From Plasmodiophora brassicae (taxonomy: Eukaryota; Endomyxa: Phytomyxea; Phytomyxea; Plasmodiophorida): DNA of 64,000 nt. The translations under genes and the position numbers were made by a program. Within the stretch, counting starts at the first letter, position 1, and every line of letters starts with the position of its first letter. Below, in pieces: positions 20,695 to 34,925 of this stretch. The stretch lies in the NCBI GenBank assembly GCA_036867785.1, contig CP145420.1, positions 744,001 through 808,000 on the forward strand. Reading direction: 5' to 3'. The notes beneath the pieces were generated by a model. It did not search any database, was not told the origin of the DNA, and saw nothing but the letters and a program-made list of their open reading frames with translations.

Positions 20695-23600
20695 TTATTC
20701 GTTGGGCACTGTAGAATATAGACAGCTCGGTGCCATGTTGCCACGAGGAACTACGCAGACGAGTTTAGCGTGTACATGACGGCCACCACACGGAATTTGG
20801 CAGGCAACAAGGACGACATTGTTGCTTTCGATCTCATTGGCAGCAACCCAGGGCGATTCGTCATCGCCAGGACGGATAGGATTGCCTGAACAAATGTACA
20901 AATCAATACATGAGAAACATCCACGAAGAGCATGCGAACCTCTGATGAACTGCGGCAGTCTCCCGCCGACAGATCCCCCAACACGCTTGAGCTTCTTCCA
21001 GGCGGAAACGCGGATGATCGGGAAAAGGGTAGATTGGCCATGACCATCGTAATACGGTAACTCCAGCATGCAGAACATTTCGGCTGTTCCAAGGTACAGG
21101 CCGTCGTCAGTGAAGTTCGCCAAGAAGTGACGATTGCTCGACTTCCGGTAGGAGGTATCAGCATCATGTGTTCGAAAGAGACACGCACCTAAGAATTGCA
21201 ACGATTAAATACGATTAACAGCAGCATCCGCCCTACGAAAGACGTACCGACTAGAAGACGATCGCAGCAATCCAGGCGACTTGGAAGGCATAGACCATGG
21301 TACTGCTGCTGAATGTCCCCAGTCTGACAAAAAGCGTCAAAGTTTGACAGCTGGCGCCTGACGTGGTGATACGAGGATATCTGAACGCCAGTCGAACGTT
21401 CGAACTGCTCGACAAGCTGCACGTACTTGCGCCTCCACGGATGGTTGCGTAAGCTGGGCCACTGCTCCTCGTCGACCAGTGTCGCATGCAGCCAGGCTCG
21501 CTCCATAGTGTTCAGCACGTACGCCTTGATTTCGCCTTTGAATTCAATCGGTAGCGACGCCGGAAACGAGTCCGGGCACCCGAACAGAAACGGGTTGTCG
21601 TTGTCGAACATGTACATACTGTGTAGGTCTAGCCTCAGCAACGCTGCCGCGGAGATCAGCTGAACGTTGCCGGCGATGTTCATTGTGAAGCCTTGCGTGG
21701 CTGTCAGGATCGACTTCATCCTCTTGATCCACCGTTCCATTGGATAGGTCCATACGAAACCAGAAAGAGGGCCCCATTGGCGAATGACTTCCGGAAGGTG
21801 GATCATCGAATGCATCTGAACGGCAACAGTGCGGCGATGAATGTACAGATACGACATTGATAATCGGGGCACGTACCGATATCGTCAACAGCTTGCCAGG
21901 AATTACAGTTTCCAGCCGGGCACACGCATCGAGGAACGTTTGCGCCACAGTGTCGAACGACGACCGGTCGAAGGACTTCGACAGAATCATCATCGATGAG
22001 TGCATGAAAGCGAAAACAGTTCCCCAGGATAGGGCAGAATCGGAACTGTTGAACAGGGCCGTGCCAATCAAACCCGCAAAGATGGCGATTCCGACATCAC
22101 TTGCCCAAATCAGCCAATCGTGAGATTTCATCGAAGACTGGTACGGGTTCTTCGGGCGGTCACAGTTTCCGGTGGGCCACTCCAACGACTCTATCGCACT
22201 ACCAATCTGCCTTGCAGCAGACGAAGCCAAAGTCGTCGCTGGAAAACGGCGATTGTTGGGAATCGTCAACACGGGAACGTCGGGAACAACGCGACCAAAC
22301 GCACGATCGATCTAATCCGCAAATGAGTTTGACGATGAAGTACAACAAATTGCGATCAAACCTCTGGAGAAAGCAATTCTTTGCCATTCCCATGCCAATC
22401 GAAGCACTTGACCAGACGCGGGATAACACGCATACAGAATGCATGCATGGGATCATGCACGTACTGCGAAGCATGGCCGAACCCGCTCAATAATCCGACT
22501 GAATAAATGTCATGGCCAGGGACTCGATGCCCACCGGTATCACCAGATGTCATTCGCAGACGCATCTCGGAATCCAGTTTCGGTTGAGCATCCTTGAGAA
22601 ACTGGCATTCCTGCCGTCTAGTTCGATCGCGATCTCGGTCGTCTGGACTTTCCGGGAACTTACTTCTTCCCAGTTCGGTCATCGACGTGAAAAACGATCT
22701 GCTCATCTGAGTACAAAGTCTTAGACGGCCGTGCAAATCGTGAATATTATAGCGGCTTACAGCCTCTCGGACGTCTTCAGAAGACCATCGCCAAAGACCT
22801 GGAAACACAGTAGCGTGGCTCGCCGCGAAATGATAGCCTTGAACGTGACACCGGTTGCAGGCGTCCAGCTTTCCGCCTTGGGAGCAACGAGTTGTGAGGC
22901 TGAACTCTTTGTAATCTAATGTCTGTCACAAATTGGATATATGTAAGCAGAAATGACACGAGCAGATGGAGAAGGGAGTACGTACAGCACACGATAGAAC
23001 TGCCCTTGCAGTTGCCGTCCCAGTTGTCGCATCGAACACAGGGAACCCGAGTTGGAACATCAGGTTTAATTCGAACGTGTCGAGGCGAAGAAACGCTGCA
23101 CGATGACCTCGCGCGATGTGCGGTATTAAACCGACTGCATGGATAAGGCCGAGGTTACACCGGACCTCAGGAGGCAGACTCAAGAGTATCTGAATGAGCG
23201 GAGTAACCGATTCCGATCCCCATCTCAAGACGTCGGCGCCGTCAATGCCAGACGTCACCGCAAGAGGGTATTCGTTGAAGCGCAGCGCCTCCAGCATGAA
23301 AGGACCATACGTATCTTTGAAATACTGGCCGTCTGTCCAGTCGCGAATGGTGTCGGAAGAACGAACTCCCAAGAGAATATTTCGATGTCGGTCGATTTCC
23401 GACCGAATGATGCCAGACATGTGTGCCGACCGAAACAACGATTGGAGAAATAGGATGCGGGAAAAGTAGAAGAAACGTTCGGATGCCTTCGAGCAGCACT
23501 CCTGGTCCGGTGGAGAGTCGCAGGCTGGCCACATGTGACCGTTGCAGCAAACGCGATACTCGAGGGACGGTATCGAAACGCCCGACTCCGACAGATAGGA

Positions 23601-24236
23601 GCGTAGCTGGGCAAGAGTGGTGATGCCCCCAGAACGTTGCAGCGAAAGAACAGGATCGGCGTTTAAACATTCTTCAAGGTCGTCCACAGGACAGCCCTTG
23701 CTGGCAGCGTATTCCTTAAACTACCAGAATTAGAGACACAGCTAACGTTCGTCAGACACGGTGCTTACGAATTTCGTATACTCGGCCTGGCGCCTTACGT
23801 CATCCTTGCTTAGTCGTTCTAATGAGCGACACAGGGACGCCTGCGTATGCTGCCCGCGGGCAAACTCATCCAAGCACTCCAGCGCACGTATGGAGGACGG
23901 ATCCACCTGCAACGAAACCAGGCGCTTCGGAATCTCGACTTTTAGGAACTCGGATAGGACGACCTCATTCCGGTACTTCCGAAGGAATTCCGCCGACCGG
24001 ATGTGGTCGGCAGACATCCCTGCAACGTCGTCTGATAAGCCGGCCGTGAAGTCGAAATCGATTAACGGCGGACCATCATGAAGCCAGGATACAGCCATTG
24101 TTTGTCTGATCGGACGATCCATTTCGTCAGGGATGCCGACACCATGGCGCGGGTTCAGAATAGGGTCGTTTCTTGCATCGGCGGCAAGAAAGCCTTCTCG
24201 TGGAAATGCACGAATGATGGGGTTAGCATCCTCCAT
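20695..24236 (-). CDS. tnp2-family CACTA transposase
   Basis: Minus-strand exon-like blocks occur in tnp2 order. The first spans 24236-23742. The next (23687-22926) has a Cys zinc motif (VCCNGHMWPAC..CC) and the signature LPPEVRCNLGLIHAVGLIP, with an ELNLMFQLGFPVFD block. Then comes YVHDPMHAFCMRVIPRLVKC (in 22808-22356), matching the D..HAF catalytic block. A C-terminal part (21872-21189) has MHSMIHLPEVIRQWGP followed by FVWTYPMERWIKRMKS. Expected role: cutting the element at its CACTG ends. Whether every gap is an intron or a lesion is unresolved, so activity is uncertain. Confidence 0.75.
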
Positions 24237-24579
24237 GGTATCCAACCGGATGGACGATAGCCAGATCCAGACGAAGCCGTCGAAGCGAGGTGAGCTAGAG
24301 TTTGGTGCCGTTGTCGCGTCTCACACACAGGTACAACGATCGTCCACAGATCGAACACGACGATCGGAAGTCAACGACTGGCGCAAAAAATGGGGCATTC
24401 CGGCGGCTTGACGTCACAATCTTTTTTGGCGCGTTGGACCTGTTGGCACTATTTCGGCACTCCAGGATATGCACCTGCACCACATCGGCACTTCCCTATT
24501 GTTGGCTCCTGGAATCGGCACTTTCCTCGGCACTCGGGGAAGGTAGGGGCATCAATTTGGCACTCCTATTTTTCCAGTG

Positions 24580-24785
24580 ACCGCAGGCGGCAGGACGCGC
24601 TGGCATTGCAGCGAGGTGAGAAGGCGACCAAACATGTTGCAACGACAATGGGATACAGTATCCCGGATATCCAGGCCTCCCGGCATGATGGCATATTGGG
24701 GTCACATGGTGACATATTTGGTCGAAATATGACAAAAGAACGGAATCGCATATCTCAAGAGGCCTGCGCATTGCATGCGCGATAG
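24580..24785 (+). pseudogene. Diverged plus-strand copy of gene X segment
   Basis: Directly after the CACTA 2 target duplication, the plus strand encodes DRRRQDALALQRGEKATKHV and ATTMGY. This is nearly identical to the minus-strand segment at 18900-18985, after which the two diverge (SIPDIQASRHDGILGS here against KPGVNTATFDGMLDWKS). It lacks 6 bases (CCGCGG) present in the other copy. The two copies therefore face each other across CACTA 2. Confidence 0.6.
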
Positions 24786-25141
24786 TATCATGCTGTCGAA
24801 TATTTCGAGACAATCGATTTCCATCGGCATCGTCAACGTATGGTTATACGCGGGCGTTGTGTTGCCGGAGATGCCACTTAGAGTCTCCCCTCGGGCATTG
24901 CCGTCTGGTGCGCTGCGTTTGGGGGACATCGTGGCCTGATCGCGCATGCTACACAGGGAAACCGCCCCTCAGGGCTCTTATATGGCACGCGCTTGTCCGG
25001 CCTCAGCTTCAAGTTGCATTGGCGACATCGCTCCAACACCCGTGTCAGGACAGGGTAGGCTCCGTCTGTCTAACACGATATACCACAATTGCACATTGGG
25101 TCGATCGGCAATCGTGAAGGTGTACCATTGATCAACGGGTA
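24786..25141. other. No supported gene; boundary between transposons and gene-rich part
   Basis: No frame with recognisable content. The last part should hold the promoter of the coiled-coil gene at 25142. Confidence 0.5.
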
Positions 25142-25654
25142 ATGGATGACCAGGACCTGTCGACTGTCGCCGCTGTCGATCGACTGGAGCAATTGGTTGG
25201 CGACGAAAAGCAGGCCTACCAGGACCTCTACAGCGAGGTTCGAGAGCTGGACAACTTAGCCGGTGAGCCACCTATGCCATCGGTCTCATCGCCGTTCGAG
25301 CAGTACCTTCCGCCATCTGGGGAAGGCACTGTTGCAGAGGCGGGCAGCCAACCGCAGTATCGCCGGGAGAAGCACGATCCGACATCGGTGGCGGCCAGAG
25401 ACCAGAAGACCGCAAGGTTGTTGGCAAGGACCAAGGAGGAGGTGGCCCTGCTGAGAAGGCAGGTGGATAGAATGGCGCAGAACAACGAGCTTGCCAAGCT
25501 GGAGGAGCGCATGCGAGAGCAGGGCAGCCGGTTCGTTACCCAGGTCGGATGCGAGCGTCGACGAGCAGTCGTCTGCACCAGCGTTTGCGCTGGGACGCTG
25601 GCCCGTCTCAGCGCCCATATCGATCAACTGATTTCCATGAGACCTCCTCAATAA
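25142..25654 (+). CDS. Coiled-coil protein, unknown function
   Basis: ATG 25142 opens 170 residues without an obligatory intron. The N-terminus (LEQLVGDEKQAYQDLYSEVR) and the middle (ARLLARTKEEVALLRRQVDR..ELAKLEERMREQ) show heptad patterns typical of coiled coils, with a Pro/Ser/Glu linker between. No other domain is visible. A GT-AG pair near 25543-25580 could define a 38-base intron, but reading through is equally open, so the C-terminus is uncertain. It ends 36 bases from the convergent UQCC1 gene. It could be a structural subunit of a larger complex. Confidence 0.6.
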   Translation: MDDQDLSTVAAVDRLEQLVGDEKQAYQDLYSEVRELDNLAGEPPMPSVSSPFEQYLPPSGEGTVAEAGSQPQYRREKHDPTSVAARDQKTARLLARTKEEVALLRRQVDRMAQNNELAKLEERMREQGSRFVTQVGCERRRAVVCTSVCAGTLARLSAHIDQLISMRPPQ

Positions 25655-25690
25655 ACGGTGCTAACCGTGTACGATATATAATGGAAGGCT

Positions 25691-26739
25691 TCACGCTGGA
25701 GGAGCGGGCACCGCTGTTTGCTGTTCACCGTCCGCAACCTGTTCAGCAGGTTGCTCGACCTCGATAGGTCCAACCGCTGTCGGATGAGGCACACGTGGCG
25801 GGTCGCCCCAAGGAATGCTGTCGCGGAATTTGTCATCTGGCACCTTCTCCAGGTGGTGAATCTTGTCGACCATGTACTGGGCCAGGATCGTCGACGTTTC
25901 ATTGTTCTCCTCCACGTGCTGAACGGGGCCGAACACATTGCTGGATATCGCCGTGCGGAACGACTCGACAGCGGCGCCGTCGCTGACGATAAGTGAGCTC
26001 GTTTCCGAAGGCTGGGGCAGCTTTCCAAGCGCCGCATCGTACTGCATCATCGACCCGAATGCAGAGTCTTTGATCTCCTTGAGAAACTTATCCTCTCGGA
26101 TCCAGTGGGCACCCGCACCTAACGGGCAGCATGAGGGGCCGGTGGACGATACGGTCATGCGGGGTCGACAGAACCTGAGAGGCAGCGCCGAACATGGTCC
26201 CACATGTGCTCAAGCAGTGTTTCAAAGCACAGTTGCGCCTCGGCCTTATCATTGCAGGGACGCGACAGTCGAATTCTGCACATCCACACGTGCATTGCCA
26301 CCAGCTCGAGCTGGGTCGCGTACGTGTACGGCAGCTTTAGCTCTGCAACGCATTCGTTAGCTCGAAGGCAACGGCGACAAACGTTCGCGCAAGATGCACC
26401 GTTGTAGAACACCGGATGCAACGCCTGCTTGCCACATGATTCGTACATCAGCTCTGTGTCCACCTTGCGCTTGATCTGCGTCTTGAACAGCGCCCGAAGC
26501 ACACTGGACAGCCAAACCACAGGACGCGAGAACTTCTTATTCGCAAAGTCGCGACGGAGGAGCCGCGTGTCCTGCGGTGACGACGTTGTCAGCTCACACT
26601 GCGCGCCCTGGGGGACGACTGCGCCACCGACCGACAAGGTTCGCGCAAAGACCTCTTCGGGTGCGTACACGACTTTCTGTGTGGCCAGACAGCGCACCAG
26701 TGCGTTCCGCACCGGGACTACGCGCCGCAGCCCAAACAT
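25691..26739 (-). CDS. UQCC1: Ubiquinol-cytochrome c reductase assembly chaperone (UQCC1/CBP3-like)
   Basis: Exons 26739-26175 and 26118-25691 join across a 56-base intron to give 330 residues. The start chosen (MFGLRRVVPVRNALVRCLAT) makes an Arg-rich, acid-free mitochondrial presequence; the upstream open codons have no ATG. The core has LELVAMHVWMCRIRLSRP and, across the splice, GAHWIRED with AFGSMMQYDAALG, which fits the Ubiq_cyt_C_chap family pattern (HvWL..R then G...AYDegL). The family helps translate and stabilise cytochrome b during complex III assembly in mitochondria. The Cys-rich YNGASCANVCRRCLRANEC segment and the Pro/Glu-rich tail are unusual. Convergent with the coiled-coil gene. 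Confidence 0.75.
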
Positions 26740-26929
26740 TGGTCCAAACGTCGTGCAACGCCCGTTGAACGATGATGGCCCAACCGACCCAACGGAACGG
26801 ACCCCACGGACGCCGCAACCCCGACCCAGAGGGGTCCTCCTCTGCACACAGTGAGCGTTGCCATGCAGCAATGAAGCATTACGTTTATATAAGTTACAAA
26901 GGGGAAGGGACCCCCGGCGATCAACGACG

Positions 26930-28626
<1,697 letters not shown>

Positions 28627-28939
28627 TCACCAGGCCAGGGGCGATCATCAGGCCCAGTCCGGCAACGTCTCCTCATCCCCCCGCCGCGTATCAAGCATCC
28701 TGCTGAGAGCCAGGCGGTTCCAAGCATCGCTGCGTTCCGGCTCACCTGCATTTCGCATTCCCGACGCTACCGATGCACGACGATTTCGATCTCGGCCCCC
28801 CAAAAAAAAAGCGTTTCGGGAACCGCAAAGAACGGTCGCGTTTGTTGGTCAGATCGGATCCCGAGGTTCCAGAAAATCGCGCTGGCTGCTGGCGGTCTGA
28901 CAGGCACAGCCAGAGCGATAGAGTGGGCGCCGCGATCCG

Positions 28940-31900
28940 ATGAGTGAAGTGTCCGGCAGAGGCGGCGGGCGTGGGCGCGGGCGTCAGCGCTCCCGCCGCG
29001 GGCGGCATAAGCACGGGGGCCATCACGCCCCGTCGGTGTCGACTGCCGAGGTTGTCATTGAGATCACACGTGCGTCGCGCCCGATTCTGCGGGACGTGTG
29101 GAGGCTGATCGACACGTCTAGCGATTGTCGTTGCGGCGCGAAGTAATGACGTTGAAGCGGTGTCGTCCCTGCTTCAGCCTGGCCAGTTTCAGGCGGGCAC
29201 CAGGTCGCCGCGATCGTCATCTATGGCGCTTGATGATGTTGAAAGGTTCAAGACGCGTTTCGTTATTGCAGATGTCGAAATCTCACGTCATGCATCCAGA
29301 GTCCACCCTCTGGTCGCTGCTGCCGCTGCTGGATCATTGGACGTCGTCAGGTACCTGCTGGATCATGGCGTGTTCATTGACGGTGTTGGTTCTGTCGGCA
29401 TTACTGTCCGTGCATTGGTCGGAACATAGCTGCCAGGCTGTCACTAACATCCGTATGCACAGGCGTTGACATCTGCAGCGGTACACGGCCAGACGGCGGC
29501 CGCCGCTCTCTTATTGGAACGGGGAGCGTCGGTCAGCCTAGCGTGCGCACGAGGAATGACGCCGCTTCACGCCGCCGCTCAATACCGGAGAGGCGAGATC
29601 ATTGACCTGTTTCTTGCCCAGCCTGCCTGCGATGTGAATGCACTGGACTCCGACGACCAGACGCCGTTGCACAAGGCAGCTATGGCCGGTGCACCTCCTG
29701 AAATCGTTTCATGTTTGCTCAAGCATGGCACTGCGTACGTGTTGTTCCGAAGGACTGAAGCGTCTCTAATTTAATGTTGCCAGGGTAACACACGATAAGC
29801 GCGGCTTTTCGCCATTATACTTTGCGAATTCAGGTGACTTTATATGTGACGTATTGTAAACAAAGGCCTAACGCTGGTCCAGTGTACGAGGAACACCTTA
29901 AGTCCCATTCTGGGAAGAAGGGTGGTAAGGGCAAGCCGCCCGTCGTACCGGCCTCGGTCGCACCGCTGTTTGAAAACGTGGTTATTCTTGCGACTGCGAC
30001 TTCGTTCTTGTACGAAACTTTCCGAACGGTCTCCGATCGCGCTGCTCGAGAAGCCATTGTGCGACGCATTGGGATCGACCGAATTATCTCCGTGCTCTGC
30101 TTGAGAACGGAAGCTCTTGAGGACACCGAGGGATTCAATGAGATCATTATGACATTGTGCCGGACACTCAAAGCTGATCAAAAGTCTCTAGCCGGGGCCC
30201 GGTCTGAACATTTACGTTTGGTGTTCACGTCGATGGTCACCGAAGCCTCCATGAACTCGCTGCAAAGCATGGCCAGTCTCCTGATCCAGCCGTTCATGGT
30301 TGAGACGCTGTCGACAGAGTTGACCGAACAACTTGCGGAAGCGTTGAAAGTCGCATGCCGCATGTAGGACCTTCGTTGAATGTCTCGGAAGGAGCTGAAG
30401 CGTCCTTTGCGCAGGTGTACTTTCGGACATCAACCTTTCGTGGACTACAGCGTCGATTTCCTTTATGTCATGTTTCCTGCCTGGCTACGTCTCATGCTTG
30501 CACTGGCTGGGCGTGGAGTTCACACCGACTTGTTGAACTCCATTGGAGCACAGTTTGACCTGTTCTGTCAGTCGACGAAACCGGCGCTATTTCTATGTTG
30601 GCACTAATGTAAAGTATTTTTTCTTGTAGGGGACATGCTTGACCAGTGTTTGATCGATATCGATTTCAACGTCCAAGAATCGGAAAGGTTTGCTGTTCTC
30701 ATTTTCGCCTACTTCCATCATGCACAGGTGCGCGTACTCTTTATCTTTCATAATTACCTTCTGACTGTCACGGTACAAGGTATTCCCGCTCGATGACGAC
30801 GTCATTGCACGGTTAACGCCAGTCTCGGGCCCACTCCACGTCATTCCGAAACTTACCTGGTTCTTGACACAACGCCCGGTCGCAGAGCGCTTCGTTAATT
30901 TTTACCAGAGAAGGTCGGCGGCGTTGATGCCTGGTAACTCGTTAGATATAACGAGCTGCATTCCAGGCAGGAGCCAATTCGCCACGTTTCTGAAGACTGC
31001 GACGACGTTTTCTTCAAGTATTTCGGCCATTCTCTTCGGGTTGGTGGTTTGCAAGGCAAAGCCGCGTATATACAGGTCTGTATGTGCGCTCCTTTCTCAA
31101 GCGTCATAGTGACAGCATGGTCAGTCAGTCGCGCTGAGGGCCCAGATTGATGTTAAACCTGTATCGTTGAACCGTTTCCTGATGGCCGGTTCGCAAGATG
31201 AGGTTGGGGATGCATACGAGGTAATCGACGCATATCTGTTGTACAATGGCCTTAGTCCTAACGCGTTCCATTTGCAGCATTTCGTTCAGCAGATGATGGC
31301 CTTGCCGGCAAAGGCTTTCAATATCTCTCTCCAAGTAGAGGTGTGGCGATTCCTGTGCGCTTCGTTTTGTTCATGCTAACATTGTCGTAGTTCCTGAACG
31401 AGCCTGGTGTCGGGGAAGGCCCGCTTCGAGAGCTCCTGCAAATCGTTAGTAAGCGTATATTCAGCGCGGAACCCAACGCTCCCTCCAGAAACATGTTTGT
31501 ATTGACGCCGTCTGGATCGTACTTCCATATTGCCGGGCCGTCGGATGCGGCCGATCGTGATTCGCTCGGTCTACATTTGGAATTGGCTGGCCGCATGGCA
31601 GGGCTTTCAGTGACGACCACGTTCCCTCTTGGTGTGCGCCTGTCTCGTCCACTGTTGCTACGAATGCTTGGTCTTCGTGCCGACTCGCTTGCGGGTTTCG
31701 ATGATGAATTTCAAGCCAGGCTGGAATGGCTTAAGTATGTCGCCTTATACGTGGGACGGGATAAGAGTGTTGTTAACACCCGTTTAGGGCAAATCCGATC
31801 GACCCGCTTCAGCTGGACATGCGATGGACGTATACAGTAGATGGTCGTGATATTCCGTTGTGTCCTGATGGCGAAAATCTGCTTGTCACCGACGCCAACA

Positions 31901-32409
31901 AGTCCAAGTTCATAGCTACCTTAATTGAACACCGACTGTGGGGCGATGGTGAACACAAAGAACTGACATCAAGGTTCATCAAGGGCTTCCAAGATGTTCT
32001 GCCAAAGCAGTGCCACTCCGTGCTCTCCCCAGAAGAGCTGGATGCATTGCTTCAAGGTCCAGCACAACTCGACATTGAGTGGATGAAGCGGGACCTGGTT
32101 GCGTACAACTATGGCTACTCGTCCGACGACGATGTTGTGAAGTGGTTCTGGGAGTACGTCTGTCAGCTCGACAAAGAAAAGCAAGCCCGCTTGCTGCAAT
32201 TCTGGTCTGGGTCGTCCGTTCCGCCTATCCCTGGGGCACTCGTTGACCGCTGGACAATCTCGCCGCATCTCCGTCCTATCTCCAGTCTACCGACATCAGC
32301 AACCTGCACAAGGCAGTTGAACATCCCCCGGTACGCCTCGTTTGACCAGCTCAAGGCTCGATTCGATGCAGTCATTGAATACGGCTACATCGGATACAGC
32401 AGTACATAA
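28940..32409 (+). CDS. HECT-type E3 ubiquitin ligase with N-terminal ankyrin repeats
   Basis: Eleven exons were inferred: 28940-29069, 29122-29405, 29463-29734, 29784-29833, 29883-30363, 30415-30566, 30630-30727, 30780-31079, 31146-31334, 31391-31734 and 31788-32409. Together they give 973 residues in one frame with introns of 49-66 bases. The N-terminus is Gly/Arg-rich. Ankyrin repeats follow (ITALTSAAVHGQTAAAALLL, MTPLHAAAQYRRGE, QTPLHKAAMAGAPPEIV). The C-terminus is a HECT domain: FLNEPGVGEGPLRELL at the N-lobe and LPTSATCTRQLNIPRY with the catalytic Cys (codon 32305-32307). It transfers ubiquitin from E2 via a Cys thioester. Substrates are unknown and ankyrins probably recruit them. Exon borders in the middle are less certain. 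Confidence 0.9.
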
Positions 32410-32948
32410 TTCGTTGCCATCAACCTCTGCCGTGAATAAATAGGGTAATGGAACAGTGACTTCCATCCGCAGCCACTGGTGTCGTGATGTCTATTCGAGC
32501 ACGTGCTCGGTCCAAGCAGGTTCATTGCCAATCGAAATCTACTGTGGTAATATTTGTCTGCCCTTTCAGACGTGCCGTGCATGGACTTACCGAAGTACAA
32601 CGTATATTTAAGATGCACCGGGGAGACCCAAGCTGACGCAGAGGTACGTGGCCCTAACCGCTAGCCACGCTTGTCACTAAGGTACGCTACGTGGCTCGTC
32701 GGGAAAGTTGAGGACTCGGATTCGCAGACCAGTGACGAGGGAGTGACCCCGTCGGTGTCTGGTCTGGTCTAAATTCGTCCGGCAGAGTCGGAAATAGAAT
32801 CGCCCGGCCCCGCCCGACGCCACGCGCGCACCAAAATTTGCCAACCCGGGCTCTGTCACGTCAGTCTGCGCTTCTTTGGCAGCGTCACGCCGAGCCACAG
32901 CGGCTGCTCGGGTTGACGCTCACTCGACCCGACCCGCCTCGTGGCGCG
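32410..32948. other. Intergenic, 3' end of HECT gene and promoter of WASP gene
   Basis: No coding support. A possible TFIIIC/Pol II signal cannot be assigned by eye. The last ~80 bases are GC-rich and end at the WASP start codon. Confidence 0.5.
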
Positions 32949-34790
32949 ATGTCGACGGGCCTGGTCGCCAATGCGCAGGTGTCCCAGGAACAGCAGGACG
33001 CCATCCGGAAGATTCTGGGCGGGACGGCGTCCCCGCTCTGCTTCGGCATATGTCGCGTGCTGATGGCCGCACCGAACGGCGGCGGCTGGCAGGACACGAA
33101 CCTATGGGGCGCCATCACGTTGATCATGGATCGCAGTCGCAACGCGAAGATCATCCGTGTGTACGACCTGCAAACCTACGACGTCATCTTCGACGAGGAG
33201 CTCTACGTCGGCATGCAGTACCTTGCCGCGCGGGCGTATTTCCACACGGTCGAGGTCTATGGAGCCATTCTTGGGTTCGATTTCACCAACGAGCAAGACG
33301 CGTACAACTTCCACAATCGAGGTATCGTATGGTTCTGCCCCCCAACCGTGATCCAGCGCGGTGTGGCGTTCGGTGTATTGACGGTCGGGTGTATAGTGGT
33401 CTCCATGGTCCCTCCTGCGCAAATGCCCGCCCCTCCCATTATTGCCCAACCAGCGCCGTCGTCGTCGTCGGGGTCCTTTGGGATCTTCGACAAGATGAAA
33501 GTGATGTTCTCCAAGAAGGAGAAGGAGATGCAGATCGGGGCGCCGTCCAACGTCGTGCATCGGAGCCACATTGGGATATCCGGAGACAAAGGTGTGGGGC
33601 GTTAATCGTCGACATGGTTGCCGATGGACTATAACGGAGGTCGTGTAGGTTTCGAAGTGAAGAACATCCCTGAAGAATGGAAGGCGCTGTTCAAGGCTTC
33701 TGGCATTAAGCCGTCGGATCTGAAAGACCAGGCCACCGCCAGCCTGGTCTACAACACGATCTCGTCGCATTACCGGGCGTCGGTTGTGGGAGCCCCTCCC
33801 GGGCCAGCGGGACCACAGCAAGGACCGCCTGGCGCCATGGCACCACGACCGCCACCAGGGGGACCTGGTGCCACGACGGCACGGCCACCTTCCGGGCCAC
33901 CGCCTTCCGTACCGCCTGCCAGGATGCAGGGACACGGTGGGCTTGCGACGCCTGGCGATCATGTCGGCAGAACGCGTGGGCCGCCACCGTCGCCGCCTGG
34001 GCCCCCTCCTGGGCCACCACCAAGTCGTCCTATGATTCGGCGAGCACCCCCGAGGGGACCGCCGCCACCTCCTCCTGGCGGGCCGCCTCCGACTCGCCAT
34101 CGTCCTCAGCCGCCGGAACCTCCCCAGCCGCCCGCTCAGTCGTATCCGGGATACTCACAGTATGCTGGGAACCAGCATTATGCTGAGCAGCACCAGCAGC
34201 AGCAGCAGCAGCCGGATCACGACCTCGCTGATGGCATGGCATCGCTGGACATTCAGCAGCAGCAGAGCTATGCGTCGCACCAGGAGCCGGAATACGATGA
34301 GCGAGCACAGCAAGGGCAGTACGCGGCGTACCAGTACGAGAACGATTCACCAGAGCAGGAGGCAGAGCAGCAATATGACCAAGAGTACGCCCAATACGAC
34401 GTTTCGTCGCCTGCGCTTCCGCCACCGCCACCACCTCCTCCAGTATCTGCCCCGCCGCCACCACCGCCTCCCACCGGCAGGTCTGCCCTCCTTTCTCAAA
34501 TTCAGGCTGGCGCTCAACTGCGGCGATCAACTCCTGCCCCGCCCGCCGCCGCTGCCCCGCCAGCGAACCCTCGAAACGCTCTCCTGAACCAGATTCAAAC
34601 TGGGGTCGCGTTGCGGCGCGTTGAACCGAGAAGAGATGACGAGGACACGAACGACGGGGCGCTCCCCGATCTGACGAGTATGCGCGACGACGATAAGACG
34701 ACCATGATGAACCACATCAAGAGCCTGCTGGACGCGCGAAGAGACGTGATCGCCGCTGACGACGATGACGACAACGACGACTGGGACTAA
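32949..34790 (+). CDS. WASP-family actin nucleation-promoting factor
   Basis: Exons 32949-33591 and 33649-34790 (57-base intron) encode 594 residues. The N-terminus is an EVH1/WH1 domain (NLWGAITLIMDRSRNAKIIR..YDVIFDEELYVGMQY..FHTVEVYGAILGFDF). A basic patch FSKKEKE and a CRIB-like motif, with IGAPSNVVHRSHIGIS split by the intron, are followed by a GBD-like helix (IPEEWKALFKASGI). Then come a long Pro-rich and Gln-rich region and two WH2 motifs (ALLSQIQAGAQLRR, ALLNQIQTGVALRR). A central helix and an acidic tail ending DDNDDWD complete the VCA unit. It activates Arp2/3 in response to Rho/Cdc42-type GTPases. All expected parts are present. Start at first ATG before the EVH1 fold. Confidence 0.88.
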
Positions 34791-34925
34791 CGTACCCATC
34801 CTCCCGTCTACCTATGTACCCCATATCTTCATCATCGCAGGAATACACTAAATTACGGTTGCAACAGCACCTGTGGAACATATATTCAATAATAACAGGG
34901 GGAACGGTTTAATGGATGTCTACGA

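Larger units (their letters stand above)
19145..24579 (-). mobile_element. CACTA/EnSpm transposon 2 with tnp2 transposase
   Basis: Begins CACTGGAAAAATATCAG and ends with the near-complement CTCCTATTTTTCCAGTG. A 3-bp target duplication ACC lies at 19142-19144 and 24580-24582. Arrays of GTGCC/GGCAC repeats fill both subterminal regions. The minus strand carries a tnp2-type transposase gene (about 20695-24236) and a second gene (about 19430-20640). This two-gene plan matches En/Spm, where TnpD cuts and TnpA binds the subterminal repeats. It is the likely source type for the deleted copy at 15898. Confidence 0.93.

Noticed and set aside
25543-25580. 38-base intron in the coiled-coil gene
   Set aside because: Shorter than every other intron here, and the reading frame stays open without it. 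Not used in the model.
33102-34100. Minus-strand Arg-rich open frame opposite the WASP gene
   Set aside because: It mirrors the Pro-rich coding strand and has no domain. The plus-strand gene explains the openness.
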